Assembly: GCA_002084765.1 (NCBI GenBank)
Contig: NBMB01000035.1
Coordinates: 1 to 59,999 of the forward strand
Origin: Candidatus Cloacimonetes bacterium 4572_55
GTDB taxonomy: Bacteria > 4572-55
Length of the DNA stretch: 59,999 bases
Reading direction: 5' to 3'
In this document: in pieces, positions 54,273 to 59,999 of the stretch
How the letters are laid out: the number at the start of each line of letters is the position of its first letter
How positions within the stretch are numbered: the stretch's first letter is position 1
Made by a program: the position numbers and the translations under genes
The notes under the pieces: generated by a model
What the model was told of the DNA's origin: nothing
Seen by the model: the letters and a program-made list of their open reading frames with translations, nothing else
Database searches by the model: none

Positions 54273-55135
54273 TTCCTAAGTTTTTTATGAATTTTCATTG
54301 CGGTTTTAATTCCATCGCCGATACAAATAGCAGCTTGGCGATAAATTTCGTTTTTAGCGTCCCCGATTATAAAAAGCGCGTCTGTTTTTATCAGGTGTTC
54401 AAACTGTTTTATTACCCCATCGCCTAAAAAATCGAGATACGGTTCTCTTCCAACGGCAAATATTGCATAATCAACTTTTATTTGATGTGGGCTGCAAGTC
54501 AACAATAATTTGCTGCCTTCCCTACGAATCTCTTTAATATTGATATGTTCCCGATATAAAATATTATTAGATTTTTTGCATTTTTCAAACAGAGCCGGAA
54601 TAGATTTTATCCGCGAGCTTCGGTTTAAAATAAAAACGCTGTTATTTTGAGATAAACTCAGAGCATAATCAAAAGCGGCGTCGCCAGCCCCAATAATGGC
54701 AATCTCCTGATTTTTGACTTTCAAAATCGGGTAAACTTCATAGAAAATTCGATCCTCAACATCCTTGGAAATAAACGGAACAGATGGTTTTTTTGGTTTT
54801 GTGCCAGAAGCAATCACGGCAATTTTGGATGTGATTTTTCGGAGATTTGTCTTTGTAAAAAAGCGCTCGTTTTTAAGTTCCAATTCCAAAACTCGTTCAA
54901 AATGGATATCTACATCACGAATTTTCAGATGTTTTTTGAAAAGTTCGACGAGCTCCAGTCCTTTAATTCCTTCGGGAAATCCCGGATAGTTTTCTACAAA
55001 ATTCGCATTTCTCAAAAGACCGCCAATTTCGTTCTGTTCCACAAGTACTGCGTCAATGCTGCTACGTTTGAGTTGGAGTGCTGTGGCAATCCCCGCGGGT
55101 CCCGCGCCGACAATGACGACCTTCTTACTGTCCAT
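54269..55135 (-). CDS. FAD/NAD(P)-dependent oxidoreductase, thioredoxin reductase-like without CxxC
   Basis: A 288-residue two-Rossmann flavoprotein of the thioredoxin reductase family. VVIVGAGPAGIATALQL binds FAD, ENYPGFPEGIKGLEL is the family's typical segment, IAIIGAGDAAFDYAL is the NAD(P) site, and LFIIGDAKNEIYRQAAICIGDG binds FAD at the C-terminus. The redox-active CxxC of thioredoxin reductase is missing, so it is more like a ferredoxin/flavodoxin reductase or a disulfide-independent oxidase. It overlaps the radical SAM gene by 4 bases and the hydrolase by 11, so electron supply to the radical SAM cluster is an attractive inference. Confidence 0.8.
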   Translation of the reverse strand: MDSKKVVIVGAGPAGIATALQLKRSSIDAVLVEQNEIGGLLRNANFVENYPGFPEGIKGLELVELFKKHLKIRDVDIHFERVLELELKNERFFTKTNLRKITSKIAVIASGTKPKKPSVPFISKDVEDRIFYEVYPILKVKNQEIAIIGAGDAAFDYALSLSQNNSVFILNRSSRIKSIPALFEKCKKSNNILYREHINIKEIRREGSKLLLTCSPHQIKVDYAIFAVGREPYLDFLGDGVIKQFEHLIKTDALFIIGDAKNEIYRQAAICIGDGIKTAMKIHKKLRK

Positions 55136-55793
55136 TTTTGAACGCCTTTAGTTTATTTTGTAGATCGTTTGCAAGCACAGGCACAGCAAATCCGTGCGAA
55201 AGATTAAGGAGAGTTCCCCAGTGAAAATTTTCGTTGTACGTCGCGGTTCCATCTATTGGAAAAAAAACAGTAAACCCTCGAACAAAAGCAGACCGCGCCG
55301 TCGTTTCACAGCACAGATGCGTCATTACGCCAGTTATAACAAGTTGATTGATTTTTTTTTCTTTTAAGATGCTTTCAAGACGCGTCTGATAAAATCCGTC
55401 ATATTGCGTTTTTTTGATAATCATACTATTTTTCATTTCCAATTCTGAGATAATTTCGCTTAAATCATTTTTTTCAGTAAGTAGCTCTTCCCACCAGCTT
55501 GCCATCATTTTAGCGTTTTCTTTTATGTTGATATGGCGCGTAAAAAAAACGGGCAGATTCATATCATGAAAAGTATCTGCCAACTTTTTGATTTTGGGTA
55601 CAATCGACAGCGCGCTGGGAACACAAGCATGTGAGCGTTCATCTAGAAAATATTTTTGCATATCTAAGATAAGAAGCGCGGATCGCTCTGCTAAAAAATC
55701 GATTTGGTTCCTTTTTCTATATTTCTCCAATTTCTGAAGCATTTTCTGCGATTTATTATCAATTGTTTCTGATGTGAAATATTTATTTTTCAT
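55125..55793 (-). CDS. Isochorismatase-like cysteine hydrolase
   Basis: A 222-residue hydrolase of the isochorismatase/nicotinamidase superfamily. The catalytic triad is visible: Asp in LLILDMQKYF, Lys in IIKKTQYDGF and Cys in TGVMTHLCCETTARSAF. The fold is intact, with the N-terminus a 30-residue helical lead. Relatives cleave C-N or C-O bonds of small amides; the substrate here is unknown. It is the first gene of the three-gene overlapping operon. The ATG at 55793 has only a weak ribosome binding site. Confidence 0.85.
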   Translation of the reverse strand: MKNKYFTSETIDNKSQKMLQKLEKYRKRNQIDFLAERSALLILDMQKYFLDERSHACVPSALSIVPKIKKLADTFHDMNLPVFFTRHINIKENAKMMASWWEELLTEKNDLSEIISELEMKNSMIIKKTQYDGFYQTRLESILKEKKINQLVITGVMTHLCCETTARSAFVRGFTVFFPIDGTATYNENFHWGTLLNLSHGFAVPVLANDLQNKLKAFKNGQ

Positions 55794-55841
55794 CTTACAT
55801 TTCTTTATTCGCCGAATCAGACTCGATTTCTTTTTTATCTA

Positions 55842-55944
55842 ACCTGAATTATTCATCATCACGGAACTCGATCCGCAGATTACGCAGATTATCGCAGATT
55901 AAGAATTGATAATTAAAGAGTTATATCTTTTTTGCCAGATTCTC
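55842..55944 (+). repeat. Intergenic repeat copy 3
   Basis: Same order as copy 1: CCTGAATTATTCATCATCAC, ATCCGCAGATTACGCAGATT, CGCAGATT, AAGAATTGATAATTAAAGAG and TTTTTTGCCAGATTCTC. It lies upstream of the AT-rich cassette and is about the left border of the 55794-56175 gap. Confidence 0.9.
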
Positions 55945-56175
55945 TTATGAGAAGGGATGACTCATTGGAGACGATCGGTCATCAACGTATATTATTTCCA
56001 ATTTTTGTCAAGAAAATTTTGCCTTTGGATGAGTCCCCCTGAGCCTGGAGTCGATCCGATCCGAGTGCCGGGCAGATATGTATCATAAAGTCGATACGGA
56101 AAATTTTGCGAGAGCCATACGATTTTTTGTCGCAGACGGATATCGAGCGTCTCAGTTGGAGACCTATCCCGCGTT
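55945..56175. other. Gap after purB with a possible small ORF
   Basis: No recognised gene. A plus-strand frame from ATG 56078 to TGA gives about 34 residues beginning MYHKVDTENFARAIRFF; it has no family resemblance I know and no Shine-Dalgarno, and overlaps the purB end, so it is not counted as a gene. It may be a remnant. Confidence 0.3.
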
Positions 56176-57489
56176 TTATTGATCCGGATCTATCCCTTTC
56201 AGCCTTACCCGTTCAAATATCTGATCAATATGGCGAGAGTGCGCGTGGGGATCAAAGCAATTTTCGATCTCCGCAGACGAAAGAAAAGCCGCTATATCTT
56301 CATCACCAAGAAGCAGGGTCTTAAACTCTTTGCCTGTTTGCCATGCGCGCATTGCGTTCCGCTGGATCATCCGATAGCTTTCCTCTCTGGAAACGCCTTT
56401 TTTCGCCAGAGCGAGCAGTGCTTGTTGGGAAAAAATCAATCCATGCGTAAGCTCCATATTTTTTTTCATGGTCTCCGGATAGACCAGGAGCCGTTCAATA
56501 ATATCGGTCATCTTATAGAGCATATAATCCAGCAGGATTGTGGAGTCTGGGATTATCACCCGCTCGGTGGAAGAGTGGCTGATATCTCGCTCATGCCAAA
56601 GTGCCATATTTTCCATCGCAGTCAAGGCATAGCCCCGCATGAGTCGAGCCATTCCAGAAACCCGTTCTGTAATGATCGGGTTGCGTTTATGGGGCATTGC
56701 CGAGGAACCTTTCTGTCCGCTGGCAAAAAATTCTTCAGCTTCCCGCACCTCAGTCCGCTGGAGATGACGAATCTCGATCGCGATTTTTTCCAATGTGCCG
56801 GAGATCAACGCCAGGACTGTCATATATTCCGCGTGGCGATCTCGCTGGAGTATCTGCGTGGCAATCCTGGCGGGTTCAAGCCCCAGTTCTCGGCAGATAT
56901 AGCACTCGACAAAAGGGTCGATATGGGCGTACGACCCGACCGCGCCGGAAATCTTACCCACAGAAATATTCGTGACCCCATGGACAAGTCGCTCTTTTTG
57001 GCGACCAATTTCGTCGTACCATAACGCGAGCTTCAGACCAAATGTCGTGGGCTCGGCATGAACCCCGTGAGTCCGACCCATCATTCGCGTCCATTTATGC
57101 TCATGCGCGCGGCGAGCAAGTGCCCGACTCAACCCGTCTAATCCGTCCAGTAGCTTTTCGCCAGCTTGTTTCATCATCAGTGCCAGCGCGGTGTCTACCA
57201 CATCGGACGAAGTCATTCCCAGATGGATATAGCGGGATTCGGGACCGACAAATTCTGCTACGGATGTCAAAAAAGCGATCACATCATGATGCGTTTCCGC
57301 CTCGATTTCCGCTATGCGCGCAAGGTCGAAGTCTGCTTTTTTCAAGATTGTCGTCAGAACTTCCTGGGGAATCAATCCCAATTCAGCTTGTGCTTCACAG
57401 GCTTTTTTCTCGATTGCGAGCCAGACGCGGAATTTATTTTCATCTGTCCAAACAGCGGAAATTTCAGGGCGAGAATATCGATTAATCAT
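56176..57489 (-). CDS. purB: Adenylosuccinate lyase
   Basis: A 437-residue PurB, which acts twice in purine synthesis, releasing fumarate from SAICAR and adenylosuccinate. The superfamily signature is GSSAMPHKRNPIITERV, with TSSDVVDTALAL and MGRTHGVHAEPTTFGLK as the two other active-site regions and the His in the latter as catalytic base. The size fits the shorter bacterial form. It is 31 bases downstream of the TonB-family gene. Ribosome binding site weak (CAGGT). Confidence 0.95.
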   Translation of the reverse strand: MINRYSRPEISAVWTDENKFRVWLAIEKKACEAQAELGLIPQEVLTTILKKADFDLARIAEIEAETHHDVIAFLTSVAEFVGPESRYIHLGMTSSDVVDTALALMMKQAGEKLLDGLDGLSRALARRAHEHKWTRMMGRTHGVHAEPTTFGLKLALWYDEIGRQKERLVHGVTNISVGKISGAVGSYAHIDPFVECYICRELGLEPARIATQILQRDRHAEYMTVLALISGTLEKIAIEIRHLQRTEVREAEEFFASGQKGSSAMPHKRNPIITERVSGMARLMRGYALTAMENMALWHERDISHSSTERVIIPDSTILLDYMLYKMTDIIERLLVYPETMKKNMELTHGLIFSQQALLALAKKGVSREESYRMIQRNAMRAWQTGKEFKTLLLGDEDIAAFLSSAEIENCFDPHAHSRHIDQIFERVRLKGIDPDQ

Positions 57490-57520
57490 GTTTTTTTACC
57501 TGAGTAATTCCCCACAAAAA

Positions 57521-58447
57521 TCATGGGGAAGGGTTATCAAATTCAAACGGAGTCATTTCTTGACCGGGTAAGAGATAATAAAAACCAAAGGTGATGTCAA
57601 GTTTTTCTTCTGGGAAATCCGAGGGCAACGGTTCAAAAGGCGCGGCGAGCCGGATCGCTTGAAAGCTGGAAGTCTCCAGAGACTTATCTCCGTTATGCGA
57701 TACGACTTGCAGATCGGTTACCGATCCGTCAGGCCAGATAGTGAAGGAGACGAGCGTCTTGCCGCTGATCAAGCCGAATTTGCGAAAAGCGTCCGGCACA
57801 AACCAATTTTCTCTAACCCGTTTCTTCAGGCGCATAGCGTAGTTGTGCCAGTTAAAATCGTATGTGCTGAAAGAAAATCCGCCCTGCGCATTGGATTTGC
57901 TGATGGCATTTTTGAAGCCGTCTTTAAGGAGATGTTGGATGGAGCTCGGAGGCGTCTGAGGCTGTGGGTCTGCCTCTTTTCCAGTCAAAGCTTTGCTAAA
58001 ATCTTGATCGATTAAGACGCGAGGAGGCTGCAGTGCCGATTTTTTTTCCGCCTGATCCACTTGCTGTCGCTCCTCATCCTGACTCTGTTCAGACGCTGGA
58101 GCCTGAGCGTCAAAAAGTTCCGAGATTCCGTCATTGTAAGGTTCGTCAATCTCACTAATATCGGGAGGGGCGTTGTCTTTTGCCGCCGCGTTTTTATCGG
58201 AGAGACGGTGGGTATTTGGATCAGGGCGATCCGGTTCGACCGGAGAAGGGTCTACAATCTCGAATCGTAGGGGAGGTTTTGCATCTATTGGCGACTGCTG
58301 AGGAGCGAAAAAAGTCGGGGAAAATAATCGTGTATTTACATAGCTAATCAAAAATAATATATGTAATAAAATGGATAGATAAAACGCATAGCGGAAAGGT
58401 TTTGATTTCATAAATCCGCTATCATGTAATCGAGAGAAATTAATCAT
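57521..58447 (-). CDS. TonB-family energy-transducing protein
   Basis: A 308-residue inner-membrane protein with one N-terminal helix (FRYAFYLSILLHILFLISYV), a long Pro/Gln/Glu/Asp-rich periplasmic linker (about 50-190) and a TonB/TolA-like C-terminal domain (VRENWFVPDAFRKFGLISGKTLVSFTIWPDGSVTDLQVVSHNGDKSLETSSFQAI). It should carry proton-motive energy to an outer-membrane receptor or a TolA-like role. ExbBD is not adjacent. Start ambiguous: ATG 58447 or ATG 58411 (codon 13). Confidence 0.8.
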   Translation of the reverse strand: MINFSRLHDSGFMKSKPFRYAFYLSILLHILFLISYVNTRLFSPTFFAPQQSPIDAKPPLRFEIVDPSPVEPDRPDPNTHRLSDKNAAAKDNAPPDISEIDEPYNDGISELFDAQAPASEQSQDEERQQVDQAEKKSALQPPRVLIDQDFSKALTGKEADPQPQTPPSSIQHLLKDGFKNAISKSNAQGGFSFSTYDFNWHNYAMRLKKRVRENWFVPDAFRKFGLISGKTLVSFTIWPDGSVTDLQVVSHNGDKSLETSSFQAIRLAAPFEPLPSDFPEEKLDITFGFYYLLPGQEMTPFEFDNPSP

Positions 58448-58621
58448 ATAATTTAAGATGCCTATACTTAATATTTACATATACTCAAATATGAATTCGT
58501 CTCAAATTCAGCCTCAAATTTAACGCCTTGAGATAGTGGACATACAGTCCGATCTCCACTTCGTTCCCATCTGGAATTGCGTCTTGAGTCTCGCCAAAGA
58601 TAGATATTTCTCTATTTTTTC

Positions 58622-58650
58622 TTGCAAGGATTTTTCGATTCAGTTATAAT
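58622..58650 (+). promoter_or_regulatory. Promoter of the SLOG gene
   Basis: TTGCAA (58622-58627) and a perfect TATAAT (58645-58650) are separated by 17 bases. It would begin a transcript near 58657, about 75 bases before the leader ATG at 58732. The rest of 58448-58731 holds only short CTCAAATT direct repeats (58501-58520). Confidence 0.6.
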
Positions 58651-58731
58651 TGAGAGATTGAGAGATATTGATTGCGTGCGTCTGGCACGGTGGTTTTTTG
58701 AAGATAAGACGCTAACCTGGAGAAGGGCGTG

Positions 58732-58803
58732 ATGGTAGAAAAAAGTGAGAAAAAAGAAACAGTTGTGAGATCATTCGATTTCCGAACGGCAACCAGGCTC
58801 TGA
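58732..58803 (+). CDS. 23-codon leader ORF overlapping the SLOG gene
   Basis: An ORF from ATG 58732 to TGA 58801-58803 with a strong Shine-Dalgarno GGAGAAGG at 58719-58726, the best in this region. It codes MVEKSEKKETVVRSFDFRTA and three more residues; its end SFDFRTATRL followed by the SLOG start resembles the usual N-terminus of TRPM-type SLOG proteins. The stop and next start overlap as TGATG. Either it is a coupled leader peptide, or the two frames were once one gene and a base was lost. Confidence 0.5.
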   Translation: MVEKSEKKETVVRSFDFRTATRL

Positions 58804-59990
58804 TGACAACGGCAATATTGGGGGACGATCCCTCGGAAATATTGCGGCGACTGGGCATTGGTCAACCTGCGGCTTTGATAATGAGCATTGGCGGCGCAGC
58901 AGGGCTGGAGGATCGCCTCGGAAACCGTCTGATCCAGTTATATGGCCGTGCAATTGCACGAGCCTCCGGGAACATCGACGCGCTGATCGTGGACGGCGGC
59001 ACAAAATCCGGCGTGATGCAGATGATGGGTCAGGGGGTGGCTGACCGAGGCAGGAAGTCGATTCTGCTTGGCGTGACGCCTCGCGCAAAAGTCTTGTTAC
59101 CCGATGAACCGGATCGGGACCATCCAGAATTGACTCGACTGGATAGCAACCATTCGCATTTTGTCCTTGTCGATTGCGAGGAATGGGGAGAAGAGACAGA
59201 CACGATGTGCGCATTATTGAAAACCATGGCGAATCGAGCGATTGTGACCGCTCCGCCGACTCCCTTAAAGGAAGAGCCTAAGAAGGAATCAAAAAAGAGA
59301 TTAAGCAACATATTAGGGGGTGCTAAAAAAAAGTCAAGCCATAACAATCACAGGATGGTAGGAGAAATTCCCGTGGTGACCGTGTTGGTCAACGGCGGCG
59401 AGATATCCAAGCGGGAAGCTCTATACAGCGTGCGTCAGGGGTGGCCCATCATCATTTTGGAAGGGAGCGGCAGGCTTGCGGACGAGATTGTTCGGTTGTG
59501 GCGAGAGAAGCCGGAATTGATCGAAGACCCGATAATGGCAGAGATTGTTGAGGAAGGACATATTTATCCCTATCCCATTGACGGTCCCGTGGAAGGGATG
59601 GAGCGACTTGTGGTCCGCCTGCTAAGGGAAGACGGAATCTTACTTATGGCGTGGGAACAATTTTCTATCTATGACCTGAACGCCAATATTCAGAAGGATA
59701 AATTTCATCTGATGCAACGATTGATTCTGATCCTCGGAGTCATGGTGACTGCTCTGGCGGTTTTAAAAAAGACGTTCAACGGGGGCTTATTAAGAGATTC
59801 TCTTTCCTGGTTTTTGTTTCAAATCAACCGCATTCCCGCTATCGACATAGATATCGATCAATGGAGTCTGCTATCCTATAATTTTATCGACAGCTTGTAT
59901 CCACTCAATAATCTCTTTAATCAGGTTATGATTTATGATTTATCTATTGCAATTTATTCAGATTTTCATATACTTAAAGTACTCTCTTAA
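58803..59990 (+). CDS. TRPM-type SLOG (LSDAT_prok) protein with membrane segment, possibly disrupted
   Basis: A 395-residue protein. Residues 20-235 are a SLOG domain of the prokaryotic TRPM-like (LSDAT) type: SIGGAAGLEDRLGNRL (28-43), DGGTKSGVMQMMG (64-76), LGVTPR (89-94), LDSNHSHFVLVD (113-124), VVTVLVNGGEIS (191-202) and LEGSGRLADEIVRL (219-232). SLOG domains bind nucleotide-derived ligands such as ADP-ribose compounds. The tail has DLNANIQ (291-297) and a hydrophobic helix (304-320), which fits the start of a SLATT-type two-helix membrane effector, but the protein ends early at a TAA near the window end. No Shine-Dalgarno precedes 58803; translation is likely coupled to the leader ORF. 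Linked with conflict systems by family association only. Confidence 0.75.
   Translation: MTTAILGDDPSEILRRLGIGQPAALIMSIGGAAGLEDRLGNRLIQLYGRAIARASGNIDALIVDGGTKSGVMQMMGQGVADRGRKSILLGVTPRAKVLLPDEPDRDHPELTRLDSNHSHFVLVDCEEWGEETDTMCALLKTMANRAIVTAPPTPLKEEPKKESKKRLSNILGGAKKKSSHNNHRMVGEIPVVTVLVNGGEISKREALYSVRQGWPIIILEGSGRLADEIVRLWREKPELIEDPIMAEIVEEGHIYPYPIDGPVEGMERLVVRLLREDGILLMAWEQFSIYDLNANIQKDKFHLMQRLILILGVMVTALAVLKKTFNGGLLRDSLSWFLFQINRIPAIDIDIDQWSLLSYNFIDSLYPLNNLFNQVMIYDLSIAIYSDFHILKVLS
59926..59943 (+). repeat. 7-bp tandem duplication near the SLOG gene end
   Basis: TTATGAT occurs twice in tandem followed by TTAT. Two copies set the frame that stops at 59990; removing one copy opens a frame reading VMIYLLQFIQIFIYLKYSLKKL to the window end. 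Confidence 0.7.
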
Positions 59991-59999
59991 GAAACTGGT

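Noticed and set aside
56078-56182. 34-codon frame after purB
   Set aside because: No ribosome binding site, no family resemblance and overlap with purB; possibly a gene remnant.
56179-57024. 281-codon plus-strand frame opposite purB
   Set aside because: purB is a clear, intact enzyme on the minus strand; the antisense frame shows no family features.

Overview
The window looks like a chromosomal segment of an uncultured bacterium of the FCB (Fibrobacteres-Chlorobi-Bacteroidetes) superphylum, probably a candidate phylum such as KSB1, Latescibacteria or Zixibacteria rather than a true Bacteroidetes. This is inferred from a full-length SprA (the type IX secretion outer-membrane channel), two proteins ending in type IX 'YPNPF' sorting domains, an MXAN_6640-type metalloprotease, and Bacteroidetes-like MoeA and histidine kinase sequences. 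LptFG, TonB and SprA show a diderm envelope. Several promoters are close to the classical TTGACA-17-TATAAT form. I saw no rRNA, tRNA, CRISPR array or transposase.

Layout. 0.3-4.2 kb: radical SAM protein facing an rlmD-amidohydrolase pair. 4.5-8.8 kb: DUF3467 protein and a giant Ser/Thr kinase-ATPase-TPR regulator behind a consensus promoter. 9.1-13 kb: an exported aromatic/histidine-rich protein, a phosphopantetheinyl transferase, a lipoprotein, an RMDN-like TPR protein and a helix-hairpin-helix protein. 13-19.4 kb: sprA. 19.7-23.6 kb: lptF-lptG-recX and a small M50-like membrane protein. 23.8-30.2 kb: rpmE, a soluble histidine kinase, a STAS/ATPase partner-switching pair, a LolC/E-type permease, an RsbW-like ATPase and a secreted metalloprotease. 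30.6-35.6 kb: moeA, a double-amidase lipoprotein and a membrane histidine kinase. 35.7-38.5 kb: glutamine synthetase and a PPi-type phosphofructokinase. 38.6-53.2 kb, all on the minus strand: heparinase-like secreted protein, phosphohexomutase, PIN-like protein, queuosine-precursor transporter, RqcH, PD-(D/E)XK protein, tricorn protease, tyrS and a Ca2+/Na+ exchanger. 53.3-55.8 kb: an AT-rich three-gene cassette (isochorismatase-like hydrolase, flavin oxidoreductase, RlmN-like radical SAM protein). 56.2-58.4 kb: purB and a TonB-family protein. 58.6 kb to the end: a TRPM-type SLOG sensor gene with a membrane segment, possibly frame-disrupted at both ends.

How genes may work together. SprA would export the metalloprotease and the heparinase-like protein by their C-terminal sorting domains. 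LptFG, the amidase lipoprotein, the LolC/E permease and the TonB protein serve the envelope. The 24-28 kb genes form a signalling block with no visible phosphatase or sigma factor. A roughly 100-bp intergenic repeat built on CCGCAGATTACGCAGATTA occurs in three full copies plus one inverted and one partial copy.

The two best leads are the overlapping AT-rich radical SAM/flavin/cysteine-hydrolase operon and the SLOG gene at the right edge, which has a start-stop frame junction and a 7-bp tandem duplication at the point where its frame would have to shift to stay open.
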